Notes: generated by a model from the sequence alone, not told the origin. A stretch of DNA of 64,000 bases from LMUY01 sp965199555 (GCA_965199555.1 CBDASJ010000024.1:186001-250000); one strand, 5' to 3'. Shown: positions 27,671-38,165, numbered from the stretch's first letter. Program-made: numbers and translations.

Positions 27671-28637
27671 TGCCGCACTGATCCGCGGCATCGCCGCGTA
27701 TCGCCGCCACCCGTATCGCCGCACCCTCCCCGATCCGCCGGTGCTGTGGGCCGAAGGCGGCAGCCGCCTGCTGGATTATGGCGGCGAAGGCAGGCTGCTG
27801 CTGGTCGTCCCGAGCCTGGTGAACCGCGCCTACATCCTGGACCTGGCCGCCGAACGCTCGATGCTGCGCTTCTGGGCCGCCAACGGCGTGCATCCGGTGC
27901 TGCTGGATTGGGGCTGGCCCGGCGCGGAGGAGCGGCGGTTCAACCTGACCGACTACGTGGCCGGCCGCCTGGCGCGCGCCGTACGGGCGCTCCCCGGGCC
28001 GGCGGTCGCGGTGGGCTACTGCATGGGCGGATTGCTGGCCTTGGCGGCGGCGCTGCGCTGCCCGAAGCGGGTGGCGGGGCTGCTGCTGCTGGCAACGCCG
28101 TGGGACTTCCATGCGGCAGCGCCGGGCGCCGCACAGGCCGCGTCGGCCGCGGCGCTGGCCCTGGCGCCCGCCTTGGCGGCTGGCACGCTGCCGGTCGACC
28201 TGCTGCAAGGCCTGTTCGCCGTGCAAGGGGCGGAGGGCGTGGCCGCCCGGTATCGCGGCTTCCCGGGCCTGGACCCGGACGGCGAACGCGCCCGGATGTT
28301 CGTGGCCTTGGAGGATTGGTTGTCGGACGGCGTGCCGCTGGCCGGGCCGGTCGCGGCCGAGTGCATCGGCGGCTGGTATGGCGAAAACACGCCGGCGCGG
28401 GGCGAGTGGCGCATCGACGGCTCGGTGGTGGATCCGGCGGCGCTGCGCGTGCCGGCCCTGGTGGCGCTGCCGGCACGGGACCGCATCGTGCCGGCAGCTA
28501 GCGCCGAACCGCTGGGCCGGCTGATCCCAGGTGCGGCCGTCCTGCGGCCAAAGGGCGGCCATGTCGGGATGGTCGCGGGCGCGCGGGCGCGCACGGATCT
28601 GTGGCAGCCGGCGCTGGACTGGTTGCGGCGGCATTGA
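27510..28637 (+). CDS. PhaC-like alpha/beta hydrolase (short PHA synthase-type protein)
   Basis: Up to 375 residues. PHA synthase-type core: lipase-like box GYCMGG with Cys171, Asp324 in ARDRIVP, and His351 in GGHVGM. These form the Cys-Asp-His triad that polymerises hydroxyacyl-CoA. LLLVVPSLVNRAYILDLA corresponds to the PhaC substrate-strand region. It lacks the long N-terminal domain of class I enzymes and is closer in size to class III/IV PhaC. The start is uncertain (27510 ATG, 27522 ATG, 27552 ATG or 27582 GTG) because the 5' region overlaps the small coiled-coil gene. It may be an active second synthase, a depolymerase-like paralogue or a PhaC relative with other use. Confidence 0.78.
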   Translation: MTDGMTDRPDAPAPMRRRGPRPLAVHLGLTTKSPGSAAASPNSSVPPLPAAGLDAALIRGIAAYRRHPYRRTLPDPPVLWAEGGSRLLDYGGEGRLLLVVPSLVNRAYILDLAAERSMLRFWAANGVHPVLLDWGWPGAEERRFNLTDYVAGRLARAVRALPGPAVAVGYCMGGLLALAAALRCPKRVAGLLLLATPWDFHAAAPGAAQAASAAALALAPALAAGTLPVDLLQGLFAVQGAEGVAARYRGFPGLDPDGERARMFVALEDWLSDGVPLAGPVAAECIGGWYGENTPARGEWRIDGSVVDPAALRVPALVALPARDRIVPAASAEPLGRLIPGAAVLRPKGGHVGMVAGARARTDLWQPALDWLRRH

Positions 28638-28676
28638 TTGCCTATGTCTACGGCAAAGCAACGGGAGACTGCCGCC

Positions 28677-29864
28677 ATGTCCGCCTCCGCCACTGACGAC
28701 ATCGTCATCGTCGCCGCCGCCCGCACCCCGGTCGGCAGCTTCAACGGCGCGTTCGGCACCGTTCCCGCCCATGTGCTGGGCACCGCCGCGCTGACGGCCG
28801 CCATGCAGCGCGCCAAGCTGGCGCCGGACGAGGTGGACGAGGTCATCCTGGGCCATGTGCTGACCGCCGGGCTGGGGCAGAACCCGGCGCGGCAGGCGGC
28901 GATCGCCGCGGGCATCCCGGACGGCAAGACGGCCTTCCTGATCAACCAGGTTTGCGGCTCCGGCCTGCGCTCCGTGGCCTTGGCGGCGCAGCAGATCCGC
29001 ACCGGCGAGAGCTCGGTGGTGCTGGCCGGCGGCCAGGAAAGCATGAGCATGGCGCCGCACGCGGCCTACCTGCGGGCCGGGCAGAAGATGGGCGACCTCG
29101 CCATGGTGGACACCATGCTGAAGGACGGGCTGATCGACGCGTTCCAGGGCTACCACATGGGAACCACCGCCGAGAACGTGGCCAAGCACTACCAGATCAC
29201 CCGCGAGCAGCAGGACGCCTTCGCTGCCAAGTCGCAGCAAAAGGCGTCTGCCGCGCAGAAATCCGGCCGGTTCAAGGACGAGATCGTCCCGGTCACGGTG
29301 AAGGGGCGCAAGGGCGACACGGTGGTGGCCGACGACGAGTACATCCGCCACGATGCTTCGGCGGAAACCATGGCCAAGCTGCGCCCGGCCTTTGCCAAGG
29401 ATGGCAGCGTCACCGCCGGCAATGCCAGCGGCATCAATGACGGCGCCGCCGCCCTGGTGGTGATGAGCGCCGCGGAGGCGAGCCGCCGGGGACTGACGCC
29501 GCTGGCGCGCATCGCGTCCTTTGCCACGGCAGGCGTGGACCCGTCGGTGATGGGCACTGGCCCGATCCCTTCCAGCCGCCGTGCCCTGGAGCGAGCCGGC
29601 TGGAAGATCGACGATCTCGACCTGGTCGAAGCCAACGAGGCGTTCGCCGCCCAGGCCTGCGCCGTGAACAAGGACATCGGCTGGGACCCGGAACGCGTGA
29701 ACGTGAACGGCGGCGCCATCGCGATCGGCCACCCGATCGGCGCGTCCGGCGCCCGCGTGCTGGTGACCCTGTTGCACGAAATGGCCAAGCGCGACGCCCA
29801 TAAGGGATTGGCAACCCTGTGCATCGGCGGCGGCATGGGCGTGGCCATGTGCCTGGAGCGGTAG
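28677..29864 (+). CDS. phaA: Acetyl-CoA acetyltransferase (beta-ketothiolase)
   Basis: 395-residue thiolase condensing two acetyl-CoA to acetoacetyl-CoA for PHB synthesis. The nucleophile Cys93 lies in NQVCGSGLRSV. NEAFAAQ, GGAIAIGHPIGASGARVLVTLL (catalytic His) and CIGGGMGVAM (second catalytic Cys) are all present. Length matches known PhaA (about 393). The ATG at 28677 has GGGAGA about 8 nt upstream; an ATG at 28644 would add 11 residues. Followed by phaB after a 106-bp gap that contains a long-loop inverted repeat. Confidence 0.94.
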   Translation: MSASATDDIVIVAAARTPVGSFNGAFGTVPAHVLGTAALTAAMQRAKLAPDEVDEVILGHVLTAGLGQNPARQAAIAAGIPDGKTAFLINQVCGSGLRSVALAAQQIRTGESSVVLAGGQESMSMAPHAAYLRAGQKMGDLAMVDTMLKDGLIDAFQGYHMGTTAENVAKHYQITREQQDAFAAKSQQKASAAQKSGRFKDEIVPVTVKGRKGDTVVADDEYIRHDASAETMAKLRPAFAKDGSVTAGNASGINDGAAALVVMSAAEASRRGLTPLARIASFATAGVDPSVMGTGPIPSSRRALERAGWKIDDLDLVEANEAFAAQACAVNKDIGWDPERVNVNGGAIAIGHPIGASGARVLVTLLHEMAKRDAHKGLATLCIGGGMGVAMCLER

Positions 29865-29893
29865 GGCAGGGAACGGGCCAAGCCGCCGTTGCG

Positions 29894-29938
29894 CTCCGGA
29901 CGGAGAGGGGCAAGGATACCGCCCGGCGGCGTCCGGAG
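29894..29938. promoter_or_regulatory. Inverted repeat in the phaA-phaB spacer
   Basis: CTCCGGACG / CGTCCGGAG arms (9 bp, 27-nt loop) 33 nt upstream of the phaB start codon. Could attenuate or stabilise the phaA-phaB message. Confidence 0.35.
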
Positions 29939-29970
29939 TAAACCGGATGGTTAGCCAAGGGAGGACGGGC

Positions 29971-30693
29971 ATGGCACGGGTGGCATTGGTTACCGGCGGG
30001 ACACGCGGCATCGGGGAAGCCATCAGCGTGGCATTGCATGCCGCCGGGCGCACGGTGGTGGCGAGCTATGTCGGCAACGAGGCCGCCGCCAAGAGCTTCA
30101 GCGAGGCAACCGGCATCGCCGTGATGAAGTTCGACGCGGGCGATTTCGCGTCCTGCGAGGCTGCGGTGAACGGGATCGCCGAGCAGCATGGCCCGGTGGA
30201 AATCCTGGTGAACAATGCCGGCATCACGCGGGACGGCACCATGGCGCGCATGACGCGGGACATGTGGGACGCCGTGATGGATACCAACCTCGGCTCCTGC
30301 TTCAACCTGTGCAAGCTGACCTTCGACGGCATGCGCAAAGCGAAGTTCGGCCGCGTGGTGAACATCGGCTCGATCAACGGGCAGGCGGGCCAGTATGGCC
30401 AGGTGAACTACGCCGCCGCCAAATCCGGCATCCACGGCTTCACCAAGGCGCTGGCCCAGGAAGGCGCGCGGTTCGGCATCACGGTGAACGCCATCGCACC
30501 CGGCTACGTCGATACGGAGATGGTGCGCGCCGTGCCACCGGATGTGCTGACCAAGATCGTGGCGCGCATCCCGATGGGCCGGCTGGGCCATGCCAGCGAC
30601 ATCGCCCGCGGCGTCGTGTTCCTGACCAGCGACGATGGCGACTTCATCACCGGCTCCACCCTGTCGATCAATGGCGGGCAGCACATGTACTAG
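29971..30693 (+). CDS. phaB: Acetoacetyl-CoA reductase
   Basis: 240-residue NADPH-dependent SDR that reduces acetoacetyl-CoA to (R)-3-hydroxybutyryl-CoA. Nucleotide loop TGGTRGIG near the N-terminus, NNAG (NNAGITRDGTM), catalytic Ser in GSINGQAGQYGQ, and YAAAK, then PGYVDTEMV. These specific strings match the PhaB/PhbB branch more than generic FabG. AAGGGAGG 7 nt before the ATG confirms the start. Downstream of phaA, upstream of oxyR by 24 bp. Confidence 0.94.
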   Translation: MARVALVTGGTRGIGEAISVALHAAGRTVVASYVGNEAAAKSFSEATGIAVMKFDAGDFASCEAAVNGIAEQHGPVEILVNNAGITRDGTMARMTRDMWDAVMDTNLGSCFNLCKLTFDGMRKAKFGRVVNIGSINGQAGQYGQVNYAAAKSGIHGFTKALAQEGARFGITVNAIAPGYVDTEMVRAVPPDVLTKIVARIPMGRLGHASDIARGVVFLTSDDGDFITGSTLSINGGQHMY

Positions 30694-30717
30694 GCGGGGG
30701 CTCGGCTTGGCGCGCGC

Positions 30718-31611
30718 ATGACGTTGCAGGATCTGCGCTACGTCGTGGCGCTCGCCGAGCATGGCCATTTCGGCCGCGCCGCTGCCGCGTGCGACATCAC
30801 TCAGTCGACGCTCAGTACCCAGATCAAGAACCTGGAAACGCGGCTGGGCGTGACGCTGTTCGAGCGCACGACCAAGTCGGTGAGCACGACGGCAGTCGGC
30901 GCGGACGTCGCCGGGCGGGCGCGGCAGGTGCTGGCGGACGTCGACGCCATCCTGGGGGTTGGGCAGCAGGTGTCCGCGCCCTTGGCCGGCGGGTTCAGCC
31001 TCGGCGTCATCCCGACGCTCGGGCCGTATCTGCTGCCCTGGCTCATCCCCGCCTTGAAGAAGGACTATCCGGAACTGCGGCTGGTGTTGCGCGAGGACTT
31101 GACCGCGCCCTTGCTGGAGCGGCTGGGTTCGCACCGGCTGGACGCCGCGCTGCTGGCGTTGCCGGTGCCGGACGGTCGGCTGGACACGCTGCCGCTGTTC
31201 GACGAGCCGTTCTGGTTTGCGGAGCCCAAGGGCCGCAAGCACGCCGGCAAGGTCATGACGGAGGCGGAGCTGCGCGGCCAGCCTTTGTTGCTGCTGACCG
31301 AGGGGCATTGCTTGCGCGAGCAGGCCTTGGCGATCTGCGGCACGGCCGAGCGCGATGCCGAGGGTGATTTCCGCGCCACCAGCCTGGAAACCATCCTGCA
31401 GATGGTGGCGACCGGTCTGGGCAGCACGCTGCTGCCGGCGATGGCGTGCAGCGAGGCCCGCAACCGGGCGGTCACCACCCGGCCGCTGGAGGCCGGGCTC
31501 GGGCGGCGCATCGGCCTGGCCTGGCGCCGCAGCTATCCCAGGGTGCGCGACATCCATCGGCTGGGGGAAACCCTGCAGAACAACCTGCCGCCGGGCGTGC
31601 ACCGGGTTTGA
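30718..31611 (+). CDS. oxyR: Hydrogen peroxide-sensing LysR regulator OxyR
   Basis: 297-residue LysR-type activator. The winged helix reads LRYVVALAEHGHFGRAAAACDITQSTLS. The sensor domain carries the redox pair Cys198 and Cys207 in TEGHCLREQALAIC, which match E. coli OxyR Cys199/Cys208. Peroxide oxidises them to a disulfide and activates target genes. It lies directly upstream of katG with a 179-bp gap, an arrangement in which OxyR commonly controls katG. ATG start. Only 24 bp separate it from phaB, so some read-through is likely. Confidence 0.93.
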   Translation: MTLQDLRYVVALAEHGHFGRAAAACDITQSTLSTQIKNLETRLGVTLFERTTKSVSTTAVGADVAGRARQVLADVDAILGVGQQVSAPLAGGFSLGVIPTLGPYLLPWLIPALKKDYPELRLVLREDLTAPLLERLGSHRLDAALLALPVPDGRLDTLPLFDEPFWFAEPKGRKHAGKVMTEAELRGQPLLLLTEGHCLREQALAICGTAERDAEGDFRATSLETILQMVATGLGSTLLPAMACSEARNRAVTTRPLEAGLGRRIGLAWRRSYPRVRDIHRLGETLQNNLPPGVHRV

Positions 31612-31622
31612 GCCGCCCAATC

Positions 31623-31660
31623 ATCGGTTCGATCAATCGCACATGTCTCGCCAATCGATT
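31623..31660 (+). promoter_or_regulatory. Candidate OxyR operator region upstream of katG
   Basis: Clustered ATCG/CGAT half-sites between oxyR and katG: ATCG-GTT-CGAT at 31623-31633 and the palindrome AATCGATT at 31653-31660, whose centres lie about 28-29 bp (roughly three helical turns) apart. The resemblance to a spaced LysR tetramer site is inference; the core does not match the classical ATAG-N7-CTAT consensus. Confidence 0.3.
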
Positions 31661-31790
31661 TCCCAACGGAGCGTCCCGGCGCTAGTGTCGCGCCCGGTTG
31701 GTATTGGCGAGCCATGATCCCGTTGCGCGCGTCGCAGATGGGCCAGGCAGCGCCGGCAAGGCGGAACGACCAAGCAAGAGGAGTGAGACC

Positions 31791-33995
31791 ATGGATGGCA
31801 TGACCGAAGACAAGGCTGCGGGCGGTTGCCCGGTTGCGCACGGGAGCACTCCGGTGCGGCGCAGCGGTTCGCGTCGCGGCAACCGTGACTGGTGGCCGGA
31901 AGGGCTAAGCCTCCACACGCTGAGCCAGCATTCGCCGCGGGCCAACCCGATGGACAAGACGTTCGATTATGCCGAGGCGTTCAAGACGCTTGACCTGAAC
32001 GCCGTCATCAAGGACCTGCACGCCCTGATGACGGATTCGCAGGATTGGTGGCCGGCCGATTTCGGGCATTACGGCGGGCTGTTCATCCGCCTGGCCTGGC
32101 ACAGCGCCGGCACCTACCGCACCACGGACGGCCGCGGCGGCGCCGGCGGCGGCCAGCAGCGCTTCGCCCCGCTCAATAGCTGGCCGGACAACGCCAACCT
32201 CGACAAGGGTCGCCGGCTGCTGTGGCCGATCAAGCAGAAATACGGCAACGCGCTGTCCTGGGCCGACCTGTTCGTCCTGGTCGGCAACGTGGCGCTGGAA
32301 TCCATGGGCTTCCAGACGTTCGGCTTCGCCGGCGGCCGTGCCGACACGTGGGAGCCGGAGGAGCTGTATTGGGGCCCCGAAGGGACGTGGCTGGGCGACG
32401 AGCGCTACAGCGGCGAGCGGCAGTTGGATAGCCGACTGGGCGCGGTGCAGATGGGCCTGATCTACGTCAACCCGGAAGGGCCGAACAGCAAGCCCGACCC
32501 GGTGGGCTCGGCCCGCGACATCCGCGAGACCTTCGCGCGCATGGCGATGAACGACGAGGAAACCGTGGCGCTGATCGCCGGCGGCCACACCTTCGGCAAG
32601 ACCCATGGCGCGGGCGACCCGTCCTTCGTCGGCGCGGAGCCCGAGGGCGCCGTGATCGAGGATATGGGCCTGGGCTGGCGCAGCAAGCACGGCTCGGGCG
32701 TGGGTGCCGACGCGATTACGGCCGGGCTGGAAGTTACCTGGTCGCAAACGCCGACCAAGTGGAGCAACCACTATTTCGACAACCTGTTCAAGTTCGAGTG
32801 GGAGCTGACCAAGAGCCCGGCCGGCGCCTTCCAATGGCAGGCGAAGAATGCCGAGGCCGACATCCCGGACGCCCACGTCCCCGGCAAGACGCAGCTCCCC
32901 ACCATGCTGACCTCCGACCTCGCCCTGCGCATGGACCCGGCGTACGAGAAGATCTCCCGCCGGTTCTACGAGAACCCGGACCAGTTCGCGGACGCCTTTG
33001 CCCGCGCCTGGTTCAAGCTGACGCATCGCGACATGGGGCCGATCCAGCGCTACCTCGGCCCACTCGTGCCGAAGGAGACGCTGATCTGGCAGGACCCGAT
33101 CCCGCCGTTGGACCACCCGCTGATCGGGGAGGCGGAGATCGAGGCGCTGAAGGGCCAGATCCTGGCGACCGGGCTGTCGGTGCCGCAGCTCGTGCGGACG
33201 GCGTGGGCCTCGGCCTCAACGTTCCGGTTCTCGGACAAGCGGGGCGGCGCCAATGGCGCGCGCATCCGGCTGGCGCCGCAGAAGGACTGGGCGGTGAACA
33301 ACCCGGCCGAGTTGGCGACCGTGCTGCCGAAGCTTGAGGCGGTGCAGGCGGCGTTCAACGGCCAGGCGTCCGGCGGCAAGAAGGTGTCGTTGGCCGACCT
33401 GATCGTGCTGGGCGGCTGCGCGGCGGTCGAGCAGGCGGCCAAGGCGGCCGGCTCCGACGTCAAGGTGCCGTTCATCCCCGGCCGCATGGACGCCACGCAG
33501 GAGCAGACCGACGCCGTGTCGTTCGCGCCGCTGGAGCCGACGGCCGACGGGTTCCGCAACCACTACGAGGGCACCCAGTTCATGGCGCCCGAGGAAGCGC
33601 TGGTGGACCGGGCGGAGCTGCTGCGGTTGAGCGCGCCGGAAATGACGGTGCTGGTCGGCGGCTTGCGCGTGCTGGGCGCCAATTCCGGCGAGTCCAAGCA
33701 CGGTGTGTTCACCGACCGGGTCGGCACGCTGACGAACGACTTCTTCGTCAACCTGCTCAACATGTCGACCGAGTGGCAGCCCACCGATTCCGAGAACGCG
33801 TACGAGGGCCGCGATCGCAAGATCAAGCAGGCGAAGGGGACTGCGACGCGGGTCGACCTCATCTTCGGCTCGCACTCGCAACTGCGCGCCTTGGCCGAGG
33901 TCTATGCCGGCACCGACTCCCAGCCGAAATTCGTGCGGGATTTCGTGGCGGCATGGAACAAGGTGATGAACGCCGACCGCTACGACGTAGCGTAG
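31791..33995 (+). CDS. katG: Catalase-peroxidase
   Basis: 734-residue bifunctional heme enzyme removing hydrogen peroxide. The distal triad Arg100/Trp103/His104 is in GLFIRLAWHSAGTYR. The proximal ligand His266 is in GGHTFGKTHGAG. Trp103, Tyr226 (GLIYVNPEG) and Met251 (FARMAMND) are positioned for the Met-Tyr-Trp adduct needed for catalase activity. The C-terminal duplicated domain is intact to the end. AAGAGGAG upstream of the ATG fixes the start. Behind oxyR; ends in a strong hairpin. Confidence 0.96.
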   Translation: MDGMTEDKAAGGCPVAHGSTPVRRSGSRRGNRDWWPEGLSLHTLSQHSPRANPMDKTFDYAEAFKTLDLNAVIKDLHALMTDSQDWWPADFGHYGGLFIRLAWHSAGTYRTTDGRGGAGGGQQRFAPLNSWPDNANLDKGRRLLWPIKQKYGNALSWADLFVLVGNVALESMGFQTFGFAGGRADTWEPEELYWGPEGTWLGDERYSGERQLDSRLGAVQMGLIYVNPEGPNSKPDPVGSARDIRETFARMAMNDEETVALIAGGHTFGKTHGAGDPSFVGAEPEGAVIEDMGLGWRSKHGSGVGADAITAGLEVTWSQTPTKWSNHYFDNLFKFEWELTKSPAGAFQWQAKNAEADIPDAHVPGKTQLPTMLTSDLALRMDPAYEKISRRFYENPDQFADAFARAWFKLTHRDMGPIQRYLGPLVPKETLIWQDPIPPLDHPLIGEAEIEALKGQILATGLSVPQLVRTAWASASTFRFSDKRGGANGARIRLAPQKDWAVNNPAELATVLPKLEAVQAAFNGQASGGKKVSLADLIVLGGCAAVEQAAKAAGSDVKVPFIPGRMDATQEQTDAVSFAPLEPTADGFRNHYEGTQFMAPEEALVDRAELLRLSAPEMTVLVGGLRVLGANSGESKHGVFTDRVGTLTNDFFVNLLNMSTEWQPTDSENAYEGRDRKIKQAKGTATRVDLIFGSHSQLRALAEVYAGTDSQPKFVRDFVAAWNKVMNADRYDVA

Positions 33996-34003
33996 CACGC
34001 AAC

Positions 34004-34031
34004 GTGGGCGGCACCTGGTGGTGCCGCCCAC
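34004..34031. terminator. Bidirectional terminator hairpin between katG and phaC
   Basis: Perfect 12-bp stem GTGGGCGGCACC / GGTGCCGCCCAC with a 4-nt loop (TGGT), centred in the 57-bp gap between two convergent stop codons. Likely terminates both transcripts, though no T-run follows. Confidence 0.7.
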
Positions 34032-34052
34032 CTCTGCACTTCGACCCGGCGG

Positions 34053-35867
34053 TTAGCCCTTTACGCGCACGTAGCTGCCCGGCGCGTCTTCCAACGGCGT
34101 TAGGCCGCTGCCACCAGGCTCGCGCGCGGGCACGGTCTCCGGCGCCTGGGCACAGGCCCAGCGATGCCAGTCAGGCCACCAGGACCCTGCCATCTCCTGC
34201 GCGCCGGCGAACCATTCTTCCGGCGTGGCAGGCAGGGTGTTGTTCACCCAATGGCTATACTTGCCGCTGCCCGGCGGGTTCACCACCCCGGCGATGTGGC
34301 CGCTCGCTGCCAGCACGAAGCGCTTCTCGCCGCCCAGCAACTGCGTGCCGCGATAGGTGCTGCGCCACGGTGCGATGTGGTCCTCGCGGGTGGACACGAA
34401 ATAGACCGGCACGTCCACCGTGCCCAGGTCGATGCGTTGCCCGGCTAGTTCCAGCTCGCCTTTCGCCAGCTTGTTCGCGTGATACATGTTGCGCAGGTAG
34501 TAGCTGTGCATCTTCGCCGGCATGCGCGTGGCATCGCTGTTCCAGTACAGCAGGTCGAACTGGAACGGTTCGTTACCGAGCAGGTAGTTGTTGACCACGA
34601 AGGACCAGATCAGGTCGTTGGCGCGCAGCATGTTGAAGGTGCTCGCCATGTCGACGCCCTGCAGCACGCCTTGCCGCTCCATCTTGGCTTCCAACTGGGC
34701 GAGCTGTTCTTCGTCGATGAAGACGCTCAACTCGCCGGCTTCCGCGAAGTCGGTCATGGTCACAAGGAAAGTAGCGCTCTTGATCCGGTCGTCGCCGTGC
34801 GCCTTCATCCAGGCCAGCGTGCAGGCCAGCAACGTGCCGCCCAGGCAGTAGCCGATGGCGTTGACGTCCCGCTCGCCGGTGGCTTGCTCGATGGCGCGCA
34901 GTGCGTCGAACACGCCGTCCGTCATGTAGTCCTCGAACCCCTTTTCGGCCATGTGCTCGTCGGGGTTGACCCAGCTCACGATGAAGACGGTGTGGCCCTG
35001 GCTGGTCGCCCACCGCACCAGGCTGTTCTTCGGGCGGAGGTCCAGGATGTAGAACTTGTTGATCCAGGGCGGCAGGATCAGCAGCGGCCGCTTCAACACT
35101 TGCGGCGTGGTCGGCGCATACTGGATGAGCTGCATCAACTCGTTCTGGAACACGATCTTGCCGGGCGTGACGGCGATGTTCTCCCCCAGCTTGAACGCGT
35201 CCATGTCGGTCATCTTGATGGCGAGCTTGCCCTTGCCGCGCTCCAGGTCGCCCAGCAGGTTGTTCAGCCCGCGCAGCAGGTTCTCGCCCCCGGTTTCCGC
35301 GGTCTTGCGCAGCACCTCCGGGTTGGTGAGCAGGAAGTTGGACGGGCTCATCGCGTCGATGAACTGGCGGGAATAGAAATCGACCTTCTGCGCCGTCTTG
35401 CGGTCCAGGCCCTCCGCCTGGCCCACCACGTCCTGCACGAAGCGGGCGGACAGCAGGTAGGATTGCTTGATGAAGTCGAAGACTTCGTTTTCCTTCCAGG
35501 CCTCGTCCTTGAACCGGCGATCCTTCGGGTCCGCCTGGATGACGGGCGCGGCGGTCGGGGCGTCCGCGGCGCCGATCATGCGGCGGGCGGTGTTCTGCCA
35601 CAGCGTCATGTAGTCCTGCCAAAAGCCGATCTGCGCCTGCATCAGCCGCGCCGGGTTGGCCATCAGCTTGGCCGTCATCTCCATGAACGCGGCGCCGATG
35701 TTGAGCGGGTCGGCATTGGGCGTGTCCTGGCCCTGCCGCTTCAGCCAATCGCCGACGATCCGCTGCGACCGTTCGGCGATGTCGGCCATGGAGCGGCCGA
35801 GTTGCATGGGGTCATCCGTGCGGCCGACCGTGGGATTGTCGGAGATGCGAGCGCCGTTGTCCGGCAT
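34053..35867 (-). CDS. phaC: Class I poly(3-hydroxyalkanoate) synthase
   Basis: 604-residue granule-bound synthase that polymerises (R)-3-hydroxybutyryl-CoA. N-terminal PhaC_N domain (about 90-270, with FKDEAWKENEVFDFIKQSYL), then an alpha/beta-hydrolase core with lipase-like box GYCLGG. The catalytic triad by position is Cys341, Asp496 (STREDHIAP) and His524 (ASGHIAGV), shifted by 16-22 residues relative to the Ralstonia enzyme. Length is typical of class I. It is on the opposite strand from phaA/phaB and separated from them by oxyR-katG. Confidence 0.95.
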   Translation of the reverse strand: MPDNGARISDNPTVGRTDDPMQLGRSMADIAERSQRIVGDWLKRQGQDTPNADPLNIGAAFMEMTAKLMANPARLMQAQIGFWQDYMTLWQNTARRMIGAADAPTAAPVIQADPKDRRFKDEAWKENEVFDFIKQSYLLSARFVQDVVGQAEGLDRKTAQKVDFYSRQFIDAMSPSNFLLTNPEVLRKTAETGGENLLRGLNNLLGDLERGKGKLAIKMTDMDAFKLGENIAVTPGKIVFQNELMQLIQYAPTTPQVLKRPLLILPPWINKFYILDLRPKNSLVRWATSQGHTVFIVSWVNPDEHMAEKGFEDYMTDGVFDALRAIEQATGERDVNAIGYCLGGTLLACTLAWMKAHGDDRIKSATFLVTMTDFAEAGELSVFIDEEQLAQLEAKMERQGVLQGVDMASTFNMLRANDLIWSFVVNNYLLGNEPFQFDLLYWNSDATRMPAKMHSYYLRNMYHANKLAKGELELAGQRIDLGTVDVPVYFVSTREDHIAPWRSTYRGTQLLGGEKRFVLAASGHIAGVVNPPGSGKYSHWVNNTLPATPEEWFAGAQEMAGSWWPDWHRWACAQAPETVPAREPGGSGLTPLEDAPGSYVRVKG

Positions 35868-35932
35868 GGCGTCCTTCCCGTCGGGTTCGCGCCCCGCTAG
35901 ACAGTGCGGAGGCTGGGGCTGATCACCGACTT

Positions 35933-36850
35933 ATGCTTGAGGTTTCTTGGCTCAGAAATAGGCATGCGGTCCTGCTGCGGCAAGCGGTGGCCGGGGTTGC
36001 CTGCGCTGCCGTCGCCGCGGGGCTGGGCGGCTGCGGCGGGCGTTCGCCGATCGACGCCGGGGCGGACCTTTACCATGGGCTGGAAGGCGGCGCGATCGCG
36101 GAGCAGCGCCCGCCGCCGCCCGGTGCGGACGCGCCGTACCCCAACCTCGGCACGACGCCCGCGCGGCCCGGCGCGCCGGACGTGCTGGCGCAGCAGCGCA
36201 TTGCGGATCAGCTCGCCACCCAGCGCGACGCGGCGACGACCGCGGCCAACAGCAGCCCGTTGCAGGCATTCGCGCCGCCCCCGGCCCCGCCCAAGCCGCC
36301 CGCGGCGCCAGACCCGAACGCCAACCGTGTGGTGGTGGATGCCGCCGCCACTCCCCCGCCACCAGCGCAACCGCCCGCGCCCGCCGTTACTCCGGCTGCA
36401 ACGGGCATCGACTCCGTTCCCGCGGTGCCCGCCGCCGTGGCGTCCGGACCGCTGCCGTCCTTCGCCGCGGCGCCGCCCGCTCCGGCAACCGGCCTGGGCG
36501 TGATGTTGCAGCCGCCCGCGCCGGCGGTGGCGACCCGCGCGGCGGCGCCGGTGACCCCGACGCCGGCCAACACGGTGGCGGTGGTCTTCACGCCGGGCTC
36601 GGCGACCTTGCCGCCGTCCGCCCCGCTGAACCTGCGCCGGTTCGCCCTGGCCCATAAGGGCGCCGCCGTCACCATCATCGGCAAGGGGGAGGTGGTGCTG
36701 CCCAGCCCCGACGCGCAGGCGCGTGCGCTGGATCTGGGGCTGCGCCGGGCGCAGGCGATCGCCGCCGCCCTGGCCAGCGCCGGGGTTGCCGCCGCCAACC
36801 TCCACCTTCGCGCCCAGGCCGCCGGCCAGGGTGGCACCGCCAGCCTGTAA
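35933..36850 (+). CDS. Putative OmpA-like lipoprotein, Pro/Ala-rich
   Basis: 305 residues. N-terminal hydrophobic segment ends in VAAGLGGCGG, a plausible lipobox with Cys near residue 34. A long disordered Pro/Ala region follows (about 55-205). The C-terminal domain of about 90 residues reads AVVFTPGSATLPPSAPLNLRR with ALDLGLRRAQAIAAALASAGV. This recalls a degenerate OmpA/MotB peptidoglycan-binding fold (FxxGSAxL and LRRAQAVxxxLxxxGV), though the classical Asp/Arg ligands are not clearly kept. No strong ribosome site. Divergent from phaC and 9 bp ahead of the aminotransferase. Confidence 0.7.
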   Translation: MLEVSWLRNRHAVLLRQAVAGVACAAVAAGLGGCGGRSPIDAGADLYHGLEGGAIAEQRPPPPGADAPYPNLGTTPARPGAPDVLAQQRIADQLATQRDAATTAANSSPLQAFAPPPAPPKPPAAPDPNANRVVVDAAATPPPPAQPPAPAVTPAATGIDSVPAVPAAVASGPLPSFAAAPPAPATGLGVMLQPPAPAVATRAAAPVTPTPANTVAVVFTPGSATLPPSAPLNLRRFALAHKGAAVTIIGKGEVVLPSPDAQARALDLGLRRAQAIAAALASAGVAAANLHLRAQAAGQGGTASL

Positions 36851-36859
36851 AAGGACGCC

Positions 36860-38071
<1,212 letters not shown>

Positions 38072-38091
38072 GGCACGGCGGCGGCTTAAAA

Positions 38092-38165
38092 CCCTCTCCC
38101 AAGGGGCAGGGTGGCCACGTTTGGTCGCAGTCCGCTGCAAACCCTCTCCCGCCAGCGGGAGAGGG
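38092..38165. repeat. Intergenic palindromic repeat units (CCCTCTCCC family)
   Basis: First unit CCCTCTCCCAAGGGGCAGGG (imperfect, from 38092). The second unit is a near-perfect palindrome, CCCTCTCCCGC-CA-GCGGGAGAGGG (38142-38165, 11-bp stem). Same family as 11933-11996. It lies between the aminotransferase and hom. Confidence 0.7.

Noticed and set aside
29434..31620. Very long minus-strand open frame across phaA, phaB and oxyR
   Set aside because: Crosses three well-supported plus-strand genes and lacks any ribosome site or domain.
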